DNA from: Paenibacillus sp. FSL R10-2782
Lineage (GTDB): Bacteria > Bacillota > Bacilli > Paenibacillales > Paenibacillaceae
Length of the DNA: 64,000 bases
Direction: 5' to 3'
NCBI RefSeq assembly: GCF_038592985.1
Contig: NZ_CP151951.1
Span: 1,231,001-1,295,000 of the forward strand
The first letter of the stretch is position 1, and the number at the start of each line of letters is the position of its first letter. The notes under the pieces are model-generated. The model did no database searches. It saw nothing but the letters and a program-made list of their open reading frames with translations, and was not told where the DNA came from. This document shows, piece after piece, positions 16,776-26,094 of this stretch. Made by a program: the position numbers and the translations under genes.

Positions 16776-17780
16776 ATGAACTCATACATTGTAAAAAGAC
16801 TGGCCGTATTGATTCCGGTACTGCTGGGCATGACGCTCATCGTTTTTTCGATTATTCATGCCATTCCGGGTGATCCGGCGGAAACGATACTGGGAGACAA
16901 GGCCACAGAGCAGTCCAAACAGGCACTACGTGAGCAGTTGGGGCTGGACAAGCCGTGGTTGCAGCAATATGGAACCTATCTGGGTGAGCTGGCCCATGGC
17001 GATTTGGGTGATTCGATCCGCACCAGACAGCCGATTGCCCGGGAAATGCTGCCTTATCTGGCGGCTACGCTGGAGTTGACGGTGGCGAGTATGTTTTTTG
17101 CCATTGTTGTTGGAATGAATGCGGGTATCGTGAGCGCTTGGAAGCGAAATTCCTGGTTCGACTATGTCAGCATGGTCATTGCCCTTGTCGGGGTGTCGAT
17201 GCCGATTTTCTGGCTGGGCTTGATGGAGCAGTGGATTTTTGCCAATAAGCTGCATTGGCTACCTTCCATCGGACGCATGAATTCCCGTGATCCGGTGGAG
17301 GCGGTGACACATTTGGCGATTATTGATGCAATGGTTGGTGGACGTATGGAGCAGGTATGGACGGTCATCAAGCATTTAATTTTGCCCAGCATCGCACTGG
17401 GAACCATCCCGATGGCGGTCATTGCGCGTATTACCCGTTCCAGCATGCTGGAGGTTATGGATTCGGATTATATCCGTACGGCGCGGGCGAAGGGATTGGC
17501 ATCTTTTCAAGTCGTGTACAAGCATGCACTTAAAAATGCCGCCATCCCCGTGCTTACCATCATCGGTCTTCAGACAGGCTCGCTACTGGGCGGCGCGGTG
17601 CTGACAGAGACCATTTTTGCATGGCCCGGCATCGGACGGTACATTTTTGAAGCAATCAGCTCGCGTGACTATCCTGTCATTCAAAGCGGGATTCTGACCA
17701 TTGCGTTCCTGTTCGTTATCATTAATCTGATTGTCGATTTGCTGTACGCGGTTCTGGACCGGCGTATCCGTTATCAGTAA
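16776..17780 (+). CDS. ABC transporter permease, DppB type
   Basis: A 334-residue inner-membrane protein with the DppB start MNSYIVKRLAVLIPVLLGMT and about six membrane segments. The cytoplasmic EAA-like loop is SDYIRTARAKGLASFQVVYK. The conserved C-terminal block GSLLGGAVLTETIFAWPGIG is present. It lies 38 bases after the binding-protein gene and 35 bases before the second permease. No ATP-binding subunit is encoded nearby, so the importer must share ATPases from another locus. Confidence 0.9.
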   Translation: MNSYIVKRLAVLIPVLLGMTLIVFSIIHAIPGDPAETILGDKATEQSKQALREQLGLDKPWLQQYGTYLGELAHGDLGDSIRTRQPIAREMLPYLAATLELTVASMFFAIVVGMNAGIVSAWKRNSWFDYVSMVIALVGVSMPIFWLGLMEQWIFANKLHWLPSIGRMNSRDPVEAVTHLAIIDAMVGGRMEQVWTVIKHLILPSIALGTIPMAVIARITRSSMLEVMDSDYIRTARAKGLASFQVVYKHALKNAAIPVLTIIGLQTGSLLGGAVLTETIFAWPGIGRYIFEAISSRDYPVIQSGILTIAFLFVIINLIVDLLYAVLDRRIRYQ

Positions 17781-17815
17781 TCAAGTCGTCAATGGGTCAA
17801 GGGGGAGCTTGTCCG

Positions 17816-18727
17816 ATGTCACAATTTTCGATGGAACCCAACAATATACCGACGACACGCCATACGCTGGCTCATGTGCCTGTCGTTTCCGGCCCTTGGA
17901 GAGACGCGTGGAGGGCTTTCCAACACAATAAAATGGCGCTCGTTGGCCTCAGCATTATTATCTTCTTTGTCATTATCGCCTTGATCGCGCCGTGGATTGC
18001 TCCTTTTGATTATAAAGCGCAGAATTTGGTGGGTCGCTTGCAGCCTCCTTCCGCAGAGCATTGGTTCGGGACGGACGATCTCGGCAGGGATTTGCTGACT
18101 CGTACGTTATATGGGGCCAGAATCTCGTTGTGGGTCGGATTTCTGTCCGTCATTGGTTCGATGATCGTAGGAACAGCTTTAGGTTTAATTGCGGGATTTT
18201 ATGGAAAATGGGCAGACATGATCATCTCGCGGCTATTCGACATTTTACTGGCGTTTCCGGGGATTTTGCTGGCGATTGCCATTGTAGCTATTTTAGGACC
18301 TTCACTGGAAAATGCACTGTATGCTATTGCGATTGTCAACGTTCCGACATACGGACGGTTGGTCCGCTCCAAAGTGCTTAGTGTCAAAACCGAGGAATAC
18401 ATCACTTCTGCCAGAGCGCTTGGGGCGAATAATGTACGAATCATACTCCGGTATATTTTGCCGAATAGCCTGACACCGATTATCGTACAGGGCACGCTGG
18501 GAATTGGAACGGCGATCATTGAAGCGGCGGCGCTTGGATTTCTCGGCTTGGGCGCACAGCCTCCTCAGCCGGAGTGGGGGAAAATGCTGTCGGATTCACG
18601 CCAATACATCCAGAACGCGCCGTGGACTGTTATTTTTCCGGGTATATCCATTATGCTGACCGTATTGGGCTTTAACCTGATGGGGGACGGCCTGCGGGAT
18701 GTGCTGGACCCGAGGGCGAAGCGTTAG
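17816..18727 (+). CDS. ABC transporter permease, DppC type
   Basis: A 303-residue permease. ATG 17816 follows AAGGGGG by about 10 bases; an in-frame ATG at 17792 lies before this site. An N-terminal membrane segment (MALVGLSIIIFFVIIALIAP) precedes the DppC signature HWFGTDDLGRDLLTRTLYGAR, then four or five further segments and the EAA loop EEYITSARALGANNVRIILR. It pairs with the DppB-type protein to form the channel. A strong terminator follows, so the operon ends without ATPase genes. Confidence 0.9.
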   Translation: MSQFSMEPNNIPTTRHTLAHVPVVSGPWRDAWRAFQHNKMALVGLSIIIFFVIIALIAPWIAPFDYKAQNLVGRLQPPSAEHWFGTDDLGRDLLTRTLYGARISLWVGFLSVIGSMIVGTALGLIAGFYGKWADMIISRLFDILLAFPGILLAIAIVAILGPSLENALYAIAIVNVPTYGRLVRSKVLSVKTEEYITSARALGANNVRIILRYILPNSLTPIIVQGTLGIGTAIIEAAALGFLGLGAQPPQPEWGKMLSDSRQYIQNAPWTVIFPGISIMLTVLGFNLMGDGLRDVLDPRAKR

Positions 18728-18750
18728 AACAAAAATAGTGGGGTATAAAC

Positions 18751-18797
18751 AAAGGTGTTCCTCGGCCTGAATCCTAATGGCTGGAGGAACACCTTTT
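18751..18797 (+). terminator. Rho-independent terminator of the ABC importer operon
   Basis: AAAGGTGTTCCTC at 18751-18763 pairs with GAGGAACACCTTT at 18784-18796, with extra inner pairs GGCC/GGCT, followed by T5. Confidence 0.92.
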
Positions 18798-18899
18798 TCA
18801 TATGATATTTTTCGTGTAATGAACTTCGATTCATTCAACTGTGAAATACAATCTTCTCAATGCAAGTCATGTCAGCTTTCCTGAGACGTGAAAAAAATG

Positions 18900-18905
18900 T
18901 ATAAT
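18900..18905 (+). promoter_or_regulatory. Possible -10 box for the dGTPase gene
   Basis: A perfect TATAAT at 18900-18905 lies 33 bases before the ATG at 18938. No good -35 box is seen at 16-18 bases upstream. Confidence 0.35.
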
Positions 18906-18937
18906 CACTCCAATTGAGTACGTTGGGAGTGGGATTT

Positions 18938-20353
18938 ATGACATGGCAAAACAAGAGAGAGCACCGGCAGTTTCCGGAACAGACACGAAGCGACGCTTCA
19001 CGGGCAGTATATGAACGGGATTATTCCCGATTAATCCATTCACCGACCTTTCGTCGGCTGCAAGGCAAATCTCAGGTTTTTGGCGCAGGCACGGGCGATT
19101 ATTATCGCACACGGCTGACGCATTCGCTGGAGGTAGCGCAGATTGCACGCGAAGCGGCACGCAGCTTGCTGCGGCGGCATCCCGAGGTGGAGCTGGGGCA
19201 GGCGGATAACGCCGGGCTGATTATTGACCCCGAGGTGGTGGAATGTGCGTCCATTGCGCATGATTTTGGTCATCCACCGTTCGGACACAAGGGCGAAGAG
19301 GTGCTGGACGGCATTTTGGATCAGTTGATCAAGACGAAGGTGGAAAAGATAGCAGCCGCTGGAGGCTTCACGCCTGATTCCAAGCAGGGATTGGAGGCAT
19401 ATGCACGCGAGCGACAAATCTACGAGCATTTTGAGGGGAACGCACACAATTTCCGACTCATTATGTTTTTGGAGAAGCGTGAGAACGTAGATGGTTTGAA
19501 TTTGTCGGACGCTGTTTTACTGGGGATCAACAAGTACCCGTATCCGGGGATTTGGAATAAAAAAGGGATGTATCTGCATGAGTGGGAATACATTCGTTCC
19601 ATCCGCGAGGATTGGGGAATCCCGGATGGTCAAAAGACGCTGGAGGCCCAGCTTATGGACCTGTGCGACGATATTGCGTATTCCGCGCATGATCTGGAGG
19701 ACGGAATTAAGGCAGGGAAAATTGAGGTACACGAGCATTTTTTGTATGATCCGTACTTGATCCGTCTGATTACAGAAAAAATTACTACGCTGGAGGATAG
19801 CTTCTGGCAAGGCTGGCAGCTGGCTCAGATCGAACAGAAGGTGGCGGCTGTGCTTAGCGAATTTTTGAAGGTATGGAATGGCAAGATGCCGATGTGTGAA
19901 CACGATTATTCCCGTACCCGGCGTGAGGTGAAAGCATACTGGGTCAGTTTGTTCGTCAGCAGCCTGGGTGTAATTGATGTAGGCAATTGGAAAAAGGTTA
20001 CTTTTGTACGGGATGGAAGCGAGGATCTCGACATGCTTCGCACCGTGAGTGTGCTGAAAAGCTTTGCCTGGGTCACGATGATCCGTGATCTGCGCGTGCA
20101 GCGGCTGCAAAAACGGAGTGAATGGATGCTCAGACGGCTGTGGCTGGCTTTTCTCGATCCAGAGACATCCAAGTCCATTATTCCGAGTGATTGGCTTCAA
20201 CGCTTTGAACGTGACCAGGGCAAGGCAAAACCGATTTGGACATGGGAGCATATGGTCATTGATTATATTGCAGGGATGACCGATGCTTTTGCCGAGAAAA
20301 TCTATAATGAGCTGTACGGTTTGAAGGTGGGTTCCATTTATGATCTGGACTAA
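18938..20353 (+). CDS. dgt: Deoxyguanosinetriphosphate triphosphohydrolase (HD domain)
   Basis: A 471-residue cytoplasmic enzyme that cleaves dGTP (and perhaps other dNTPs) to deoxynucleoside and triphosphate. ATG 18938 is chosen because GGGAG lies 8 bases upstream and the N-terminus then matches the family; a TTG 24 bases upstream is in frame. The family block RLIHSPTFRRLQGKSQVF, the first metal His in RLTHSLEV (H62), the HD pair in IAHDFGHPPFGHKGEEVLD (H108, D109) and a further Asp in DLCDDIAYSAHDLED are present. Length is normal. It stands alone after a terminator. Confidence 0.9.
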   Translation: MTWQNKREHRQFPEQTRSDASRAVYERDYSRLIHSPTFRRLQGKSQVFGAGTGDYYRTRLTHSLEVAQIAREAARSLLRRHPEVELGQADNAGLIIDPEVVECASIAHDFGHPPFGHKGEEVLDGILDQLIKTKVEKIAAAGGFTPDSKQGLEAYARERQIYEHFEGNAHNFRLIMFLEKRENVDGLNLSDAVLLGINKYPYPGIWNKKGMYLHEWEYIRSIREDWGIPDGQKTLEAQLMDLCDDIAYSAHDLEDGIKAGKIEVHEHFLYDPYLIRLITEKITTLEDSFWQGWQLAQIEQKVAAVLSEFLKVWNGKMPMCEHDYSRTRREVKAYWVSLFVSSLGVIDVGNWKKVTFVRDGSEDLDMLRTVSVLKSFAWVTMIRDLRVQRLQKRSEWMLRRLWLAFLDPETSKSIIPSDWLQRFERDQGKAKPIWTWEHMVIDYIAGMTDAFAEKIYNELYGLKVGSIYDLD

Positions 20354-20422
20354 CACTTCATGCTGAACCCTATATAGTAGAAGAAACTGGTTTTTAAGTA
20401 TGGAAAAGAAGGGGGGATGTCT

Positions 20423-21367
20423 ATGGGTTCCCAGTCTATACCTGCCAAATCACTGATGCTGGGGGTACTCGATATGGTGCCGTTGTTGCCCGGAAATCGA
20501 CCGGAGCAGGCCGTTCAATGGGCAGGAGAGCTGGCAAGACGTGCGGAAGCATGGGGCTATACGCGCTACTGGACCTCGGAGCATCACGATATGAAGGGGC
20601 TGGCTTCCTCCAGTCCGGAAGTGCTGCTGGCTCACATCGGGGCAGTGACCCGGCAAATCAAGCTGGGGGCAGGCGCTATTTTGCTTCCGCATTATAGTCC
20701 GGTCAAGGTCGCAGAATGGTTTCATCTGCTGGCGGCTCTATATCCGGGCAGAGTCGAGTTGGGTCTCGGGAGAGCACCCGGTGGAGGGCCACATGCGTCG
20801 ATGGCGCTGAGCGGCAACTTTCTCCAGCATGTGGCTGAACTGCCACAGACGATGGAAGCGTTGCTGGCTTTGCTGGAAGGCACATACGAGTATGAGCAGG
20901 TGTCCGTGTTTGCCCGCCCGATGCCTGAACAGCCACCTGCGCTGTGGATGCTGGGTACAAACCGTAAAAGTGCCGAATACGCCGCACGGTATGCAACTGG
21001 CTATGTGTTCGGTCAATTTATGAGTGAGCAGGATACGGGAGAAATGCTGAGCATGTACCGTTCCGGCTTTCAGCCGTCCAAACGAATGGACAAGCCGCGT
21101 ACGATGGTTGCTGTAGGAGCCATATGCGCCTCAACGGATGAACAGGCGCAGCGGTGGGCTGCACAGATTACGATGGGTGACCCTGCGATGCGGGCTAATT
21201 GGCTGGTGGGAACACCAGCGGATGTTGCCGAACGGTTGCACAGCTTGCAGGTTGAGTACGATAATGATGAATTTTTGCTGGTCACACCCATTCCAGATTA
21301 TGAGCAGCGGCTTCAATCCTACCGCCTTATAGCGGAGGCGATAAAGTCTAGCTGTGATTCCAAATGA
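20423..21367 (+). CDS. LLM-class flavin-dependent oxidoreductase (luciferase-like)
   Basis: A 314-residue protein of the bacterial luciferase-like superfamily. ATG 20423 has AAGGGGG 7 bases upstream; ATG 20417 is too close to it. Features include the N-terminal LMLGVLDMVPLLPGN, YWTSEHHDMKGLASSSPEVL and VELGLGRAPGGGP, which form the FMN/F420-type TIM barrel. The substrate is unknown. Related proteins in Firmicutes are annotated as alkanal monooxygenase-like (YtmO/YwcH type). It overlaps the possible start region of the following methyltransferase, so the two may be co-transcribed. Confidence 0.85.
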   Translation: MGSQSIPAKSLMLGVLDMVPLLPGNRPEQAVQWAGELARRAEAWGYTRYWTSEHHDMKGLASSSPEVLLAHIGAVTRQIKLGAGAILLPHYSPVKVAEWFHLLAALYPGRVELGLGRAPGGGPHASMALSGNFLQHVAELPQTMEALLALLEGTYEYEQVSVFARPMPEQPPALWMLGTNRKSAEYAARYATGYVFGQFMSEQDTGEMLSMYRSGFQPSKRMDKPRTMVAVGAICASTDEQAQRWAAQITMGDPAMRANWLVGTPADVAERLHSLQVEYDNDEFLLVTPIPDYEQRLQSYRLIAEAIKSSCDSK

Positions 21368-21380
21368 AAAGAGATCTGAC

Positions 21381-22370
21381 ATGAACCGACATGAAATCAA
21401 TAGTTCTGCTATGAATATGCAAAGATACATATATACCTATGCGTGTCATGAAACCGAGCGAGAGCTGTGTCTTTTGGAGTTGAAAAGCCTGTTTGGTCAG
21501 CCACCTGCGCATGATTCCATGCTGTTGTCCCATCGGCGGTTAGAGCCTGGCACCAGCCCGTTCATCCATCTTCGGCTGAATGTGACCGCAGATGCGGGTA
21601 CGTTGGATGAGCTGTGCGAAGCAGCTTCCGCAATTCACCTTGAAGAAGGAAAGACCTTCAAGGTTCTGTGCCTTAAGGAAGGCGACAACGTGGCCGACTA
21701 TGACGAGCGACGCGGTATAGAAAGACGCATTGGCGCACGTATTCGAGGACAGGCGCAAATGAAAGGACCGGATGTCACCCTGGGTGTCATACGGGTAGGA
21801 GAGCGGTGGCTGCTCGGCAAGTGCATATACAGCGACAGATCATGGCTGGAGCGCCGTCATAAGCCGCAAAACTATTCCACCGGACTACCCGTGCTGGTAG
21901 CCAAAGCGCTTGTGAATTTAGCAGTGAAGGGCATAGCAGCACAGGGTATAGATGCGGGCCGATTGAAGTTGCTGGACCCGTGCTGTGGCATGGGTAATGT
22001 GATGATTGAAGCATTGAGCATGGGAAAAGATATTCGCGGTTGTGATATCAATCCGCTGGCGGTACGCGGGGCACGCGTGAATTTGCGTCATTTTGGATAT
22101 GAAGAGGATCGGGTGAAACTGGGAGATATGAATCTGCTGGAGGGAACCTATGATGCAGCGATATTGGATATGCCCTATAACCTGTGCTCCGTGCTCCCTG
22201 CCGATGAACAAAAGCAGATGCTGCGCAGTCTGAGACGCTTGGCTGCACGAGCAGTAGTCGTAAGCACGGAGCCGATGGCAGCATTGCTGTCCAAGTCAGG
22301 CTGGACCCTCACGGAGCAATGCCGTATACACAAGACAGGTATGAGCCGGGAAATATGGATCTGTGAGTAA
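21381..22370 (+). CDS. TRM11-like / THUMP-type RNA methyltransferase
   Basis: A 329-residue SAM-dependent methyltransferase. ATG 21381 is taken as start; GTG 21354 and ATG 21411 are alternatives. The N-terminal half (YIYTYACHETERELCLLELK) is the THUMP-like RNA-binding part. The catalytic half has motif I LDPCCGMGNVMIEAL, the acidic GCDINPLAVRGARVN, and motif IV LDMPYN, a variant of the D/N-P-P-Y amine-methyltransferase motif. It probably methylates a guanosine in tRNA or rRNA. It converges with the reverse-strand dehydrogenase, leaving only 8 bases between stops. Confidence 0.8.
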   Translation: MNRHEINSSAMNMQRYIYTYACHETERELCLLELKSLFGQPPAHDSMLLSHRRLEPGTSPFIHLRLNVTADAGTLDELCEAASAIHLEEGKTFKVLCLKEGDNVADYDERRGIERRIGARIRGQAQMKGPDVTLGVIRVGERWLLGKCIYSDRSWLERRHKPQNYSTGLPVLVAKALVNLAVKGIAAQGIDAGRLKLLDPCCGMGNVMIEALSMGKDIRGCDINPLAVRGARVNLRHFGYEEDRVKLGDMNLLEGTYDAAILDMPYNLCSVLPADEQKQMLRSLRRLAARAVVVSTEPMAALLSKSGWTLTEQCRIHKTGMSREIWICE

Positions 22371-22378
22371 TTGGTTTA

Positions 22379-23335
22379 TTAATACTGGGTTTTATAGTTG
22401 ACCAAATTCAGCGGTAGCTCCTGATCGGCTGCATAGGCTTTCAAATTGGTGAGGAAAATATCTACCGCCCGTTCAGCGTAGCGGTCCGTGTCGCCCGCAA
22501 TATGCGGCGTGATCAGGACATTTTCCAGACTCCACAGCGGGTGCGACACGGGTAGCGGTTCTTTCTCGAATACATCCAGTCCGGCAAAGGCAATATGCTT
22601 TTGCTCCAGAGAGCGCACAAGTGCATCCGTATAGACAGTGCCGCCACGACCTACATTAATGAAGAAAGCTCCCTTACGCATGGCTGCAAATGCCTTTTCG
22701 TCAAAGAAGTGACGGGTTTCCTCGGTGAATGGCAAAATATTCACCACAATATCCGCTTCCCCCAGCGCTTCATGTAATTGCTCATTTGTATACATGCGCT
22801 TCACATGAGGGGCATCCTTGCCGGAACGTCGGACTCCGATCACCCGCATGCCGAAGGCTTCTGCGATCCGTGCCGTTTCACGGCCGATTTCACCCACGCC
22901 CGTAATCAGCAGCGTTTTGCCACGTAATTCCGTCAGGTCGCCTTCCGGTGGCTGCCATGTTTTCTGACGCTGCAAGAGAGCTGCTTGCTGCAAATACCGT
23001 GTATGCGACAGCAGCATCCCAAAGATTTGCTCCGTAATCGGGATGGCATGAACGCCGCTTGTATTGGTGAGTAAAATATGACGCTTTTCCAGCTCTGATA
23101 GTGGCAACTTATCAATCCCCGCCGACCAGGTCTGTATCCATTTCAGCTTGCTGTCGGGATGCAAAGCCGCTTCGGCAATATGCCTGGACCAGCCCAAAAT
23201 GACCTCTGCCTGTCGGATTTGTTCAGGCTCCAGCTCCTGTGCTTTACTAATGATCAGCTCATAGCCCGGAGCTGCTGCACGAACTTGCTTTTCTTGCTCT
23301 GTGGTAAGCTGGTGTAAACTGACGATGGTTCCCAC
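22379..23335 (-). CDS. D-2-hydroxyacid dehydrogenase (NAD-binding)
   Basis: A 318-residue oxidoreductase on the reverse strand, starting at GTG 23335 with GAGGAGG 8 bases upstream. The Rossmann motif is LLITGVGEIGRETARIAEAF followed by VRRSG, whose Arg suggests possible NADP use. The catalytic region has VNILPFTEETRHFF, FINVGRGG and ITPHIAGD; the His after PH is the catalytic one. It reduces 2-keto acids to D-2-hydroxy acids or the reverse; the physiological substrate cannot be inferred. It is a single-gene unit. Confidence 0.87.
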   Translation of the reverse strand: MGTIVSLHQLTTEQEKQVRAAAPGYELIISKAQELEPEQIRQAEVILGWSRHIAEAALHPDSKLKWIQTWSAGIDKLPLSELEKRHILLTNTSGVHAIPITEQIFGMLLSHTRYLQQAALLQRQKTWQPPEGDLTELRGKTLLITGVGEIGRETARIAEAFGMRVIGVRRSGKDAPHVKRMYTNEQLHEALGEADIVVNILPFTEETRHFFDEKAFAAMRKGAFFINVGRGGTVYTDALVRSLEQKHIAFAGLDVFEKEPLPVSHPLWSLENVLITPHIAGDTDRYAERAVDIFLTNLKAYAADQELPLNLVNYKTQY

Positions 23336-23514
23336 GATTCATTACCTCCTCGACTTTTGATTCTATGGAGCTTCCAATATATTCTGATGAATCATCCCTT
23401 CAAGGATAACAGATTGGCGGAAAGATTGCATAAATGGGGGTAAAGACGAGTTTGCTGTGTCACCATAGATAACAACAAATGACTGTAGCTCTGATTAGGG
23501 ACGAAAGGAAGACG

Positions 23515-24114
23515 ATGACGATGAACGGAATACCGCCGGTAGTACCACAAACAGCACACACACAAAGGCTTTTTACCGCGATTGCTCTCCCGAGCGAGCA
23601 CAAGAAGGAGCTGCGTCGCTGGGTGGAACAGGATGTTAAACAGCTTTCTTTTCGCAAATGGAGCGATTTCAGGGATTACCACGTGACACTTCAGTTCCTG
23701 GGGGATGTGGCAACCAACGATATACCGGAACTGGAACAGGCTTTATTTCAGGCTGCTGCTGCACATTCCCCATTCACTCTCGGCATTGGCGAACCGGGGA
23801 CTTTTGGACGGGATGGATTTCCGCGGGTGCTGTGGAGGGGAGTTACGGGGCAGAAGGATTCTTTGAATCAGCTCCACCAATCCATAGTTAAGGCTACCGA
23901 ACCGCTTGGTTTTAAGCCCGAGGAACGGCCTTACCGGCCCCATATCACAGTAGCGCGTTCGTATACAGGGCAGGAGCCTATTCCGGCGTCTATGTTTCAG
24001 TCCAATGACCGGATAGGAGAGCCGTGGGCAGTGGGAGAATTTGTTTTGTACGCGACCCGAATGGGCCAAAAACCGATGTACCAAATAATTCAAACGATCC
24101 CATTATCAAGGTGA
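23515..24114 (+). CDS. thpR: RNA 2',3'-cyclic phosphodiesterase (2H family)
   Basis: A 199-residue enzyme with the two HxT/S motifs of 2H phosphoesterases: HVTLQFLGDV and HITVARSY. It hydrolyses 2',3'-cyclic phosphate ends of RNA to 2'-phosphate. Several ATGs occur near the start; 23515 has GAAAGGA 5-6 bases upstream, 23521 is the alternative. The sequence RLFTAIALPSEHKKELRRWV is the standard family beginning. It lies divergently from the dehydrogenase gene with a 180-base gap in which no clear promoter is seen. Confidence 0.88.
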   Translation: MTMNGIPPVVPQTAHTQRLFTAIALPSEHKKELRRWVEQDVKQLSFRKWSDFRDYHVTLQFLGDVATNDIPELEQALFQAAAAHSPFTLGIGEPGTFGRDGFPRVLWRGVTGQKDSLNQLHQSIVKATEPLGFKPEERPYRPHITVARSYTGQEPIPASMFQSNDRIGEPWAVGEFVLYATRMGQKPMYQIIQTIPLSR

Positions 24115-24225
24115 AACCCTTGATCTATCAGCGATTTTAGTGATATAGTATTTCAGCGTTATTCAAAAGGCGCATTTTGGGTTACATATCTGAGAAATGT
24201 GCCTAAAGTTAACAGGAGGAACATT

Positions 24226-25038
24226 ATGGAAATCGTTAAAGAACATCGTTGGTTTGCACCTCTTTTGAGTGTGCTACTTGTTTGTATATTGGGGGTAGGC
24301 CTCTACGCTGAGGTTCAACAAACACAGAAAAATCACAAAAATGCACCTATGCAATCTCTGAGCTGGTCAGGGAATTCTTCGGCTCCTTCACACGGGGACA
24401 GGATGGAGACCCATAATGGGTCAAACAGAACAAGTCCCATCTTTGCCAAGGCTCATGGGCAGCCGAGCTGGAAACAAATCATGCCGGCTCCGTTACCCGC
24501 TTCCCAGATGAAGCAGGCGGGACAAGCCCGGAGCAATGTTGCAACCGGCGTGAAAAAACCTGAAGTCCAGCATAGCAAGTCTGCAATTCTTACCCCTCCT
24601 ACAACCATTTACTTTACGAAGACACAAATGCTCTCTCAGGATGACAAGGCGTTGTCTACCTGGAGCTATCCTGTCTCCGCTAAAGAACTGCTCCTGCTAC
24701 AAAAAATAGTCATGGCAGAAGCAGAAGGCGAACCGTACGAAGGCAAAGTGGCAGTTGCCAACGTTGTCTTAAACCGGCTGCGGTCAGCCCCATTTCCCGA
24801 TACGATTCAGGCAGTGATTTATCAAAAAGCGCAATTTAGTCCGGTTGCGAACGGGCGTCTTCGTCGTGTCCAGCCCAATCAGGACAGCATTCGTGCGGTT
24901 ACGGCTGCTTTGAACGGTCATAAAGCCGTGCCTGACAACACCTGCTTTTTCCTGTCGCTGACGTTGGCTCAGGATCTTACAGTTCATCATTCGCGTACCA
25001 AGGTGAAAACAATCGGCCATCATACCTTCTACAAATAA
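24226..25038 (+). CDS. Cell wall hydrolase, SleB/CwlJ-type
   Basis: A 270-residue exported protein. ATG 24226 has AGGAGGA 5 bases upstream. A single membrane segment at residues ~9-30 (WFAPLLSVLLVCILGVGLYA) serves as signal or anchor. A low-complexity linker of ~110 residues follows. The hydrolase domain covers residues ~150-270: LLLLQKIVMAEAEGEPYEGK with the catalytic Glu, VAVANVVLNRL, and AQFSPVANGRLRRVQP. This domain is a lytic-transglycosylase-like fold that acts on spore cortex or wall peptidoglycan. It may act in germination or wall turnover. Confidence 0.87.
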   Translation: MEIVKEHRWFAPLLSVLLVCILGVGLYAEVQQTQKNHKNAPMQSLSWSGNSSAPSHGDRMETHNGSNRTSPIFAKAHGQPSWKQIMPAPLPASQMKQAGQARSNVATGVKKPEVQHSKSAILTPPTTIYFTKTQMLSQDDKALSTWSYPVSAKELLLLQKIVMAEAEGEPYEGKVAVANVVLNRLRSAPFPDTIQAVIYQKAQFSPVANGRLRRVQPNQDSIRAVTAALNGHKAVPDNTCFFLSLTLAQDLTVHHSRTKVKTIGHHTFYK

Positions 25039-25092
25039 CAGCCCTTTCTAAACAATAGGGTTCGGCTTGGTGAACGTATTTTTCGTGTACAG

Positions 25093-25122
25093 GTGAAGCT
25101 TTTATGCAAAAAGTGGTATAAT
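25093..25122 (+). promoter_or_regulatory. Extended -10 promoter for the UPF0173 hydrolase
   Basis: TATAAT at 25117-25122 is preceded by TGG (extended -10), and GTGAAG at 25093-25098 could be a weak -35 with 18-base spacing. The start codon lies 57 bases downstream. Confidence 0.6.
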
Positions 25123-25178
25123 GGGTAAAGGTTAAGGTACCTAAGTTATAAAAGTGACAATGGAGGTGGGCAGATGAT

Positions 25179-25862
25179 ATGAAAATCACATATTACGGAC
25201 ATTCAGCAGTACTGGTGGAGGAAGAGGGCAAACGGATTATTATTGATCCTTTTTTGACCGGGAATCCTAAAGCGGTAGTAAAAGCTGAGGATATTCAGGT
25301 GGATGCAGTGCTGTTGACGCATGGTCATGCGGATCATTTTGGTGATGCTATCGAAATTGCCAAGCACAACGATTGCCCTGTAATCGCGGTGGCGGAATTG
25401 GCTAACTATTGTTCATCTCAGGGAGCCAAGGCTCACGGTATGAACCTGGGCGGCGGTCACCAATTTGACGGCTTCCATGTAAAATTCACACTTGCGTTCC
25501 ACAGTTCCTCTTTAACGGTGGATGGACAAACGATATATATGGGTGAGCCTGCGGGCATTTTATTGACCATAGGTGGCAAAACATTTTTCCATGCTGGCGA
25601 TACGGCCCTGTTTGGCGATATGCGTCTTATTGGTGAAACCAACTCCATAGATGCTGCGGTATTACCGATTGGTGACGGTTATACAATGGGACCGGAGGAT
25701 ACGTTACTGGCAGCCAAATGGCTCCGGGCCAGCCGCGTAATACCGGTGCATTACAATACATTTCCGGGGATCGAGCAGGATGGGAACGCCTTCTGTGACC
25801 GTCTGCACAAAGAAGGGATTAAGGGAACAGCCCTGAATCCCGGCGAAAGCCTCGAATTTTAA
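25179..25862 (+). CDS. UPF0173 metal-dependent hydrolase (metallo-beta-lactamase fold)
   Basis: A 227-residue protein of the YtkL/UPF0173 family. ATG 25179 follows TGGAGG. The metal-binding signature is HGHADH at residues 48-53, with further ligands in FHAGDTALFGDM and in RVIPVHYNTFPG. The family fold is established, but its natural substrate is unknown. The length is typical. It is probably monocistronic, framed by its own promoter and a terminator-like hairpin. Confidence 0.9.
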   Translation: MKITYYGHSAVLVEEEGKRIIIDPFLTGNPKAVVKAEDIQVDAVLLTHGHADHFGDAIEIAKHNDCPVIAVAELANYCSSQGAKAHGMNLGGGHQFDGFHVKFTLAFHSSSLTVDGQTIYMGEPAGILLTIGGKTFFHAGDTALFGDMRLIGETNSIDAAVLPIGDGYTMGPEDTLLAAKWLRASRVIPVHYNTFPGIEQDGNAFCDRLHKEGIKGTALNPGESLEF

Positions 25863-25923
25863 CCTGCATTGCCAAATTGCGAGCAAATGTCGGAGCGCCA
25901 GAATGTTCAATAGATATCCTCTG

Positions 25924-25966
25924 CCAGCCTTTTCTGTTCCTTTGGGAATGGGAAAGGCTGGATTTA
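25924..25966 (+). terminator. Probable terminator after the UPF0173 gene
   Basis: CCAGCCTTT at 25924-25932 pairs with AAAGGCTGG ending at 25961, followed by ATTTATT. The T-tract is broken, so strength is uncertain. Confidence 0.6.
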
Positions 25967-26065
25967 TTAAAATGAATATTTATACATAAAAACGGTATAT
26001 TTTTGCATCTTCACGTTGAAGCTGTAATGTAAAAGATTTATTATCACAATCATAAAAACTTTGAA

Positions 26066-26094
26066 TTGCTAACATGGTAGGTCAATGATAAAAT
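26066..26094 (+). promoter_or_regulatory. Candidate promoter of the glutamate synthase gene
   Basis: TTGCTA at 26066-26071 and TAAAAT at 26089-26094 are spaced by 17 bases. This would give a leader of about 225 bases before ATG 26326. The leader holds a small hairpin, GGCGG/CCGCC near 26178-26193. No TnrA- or GltC-type site was recognised. Confidence 0.4.

Noticed and set aside
19517..20356. Long reverse-strand frame (279 codons) opposite the dGTPase
   Set aside because: No recognisable motif and no ribosome site; the forward strand has an intact HD enzyme.
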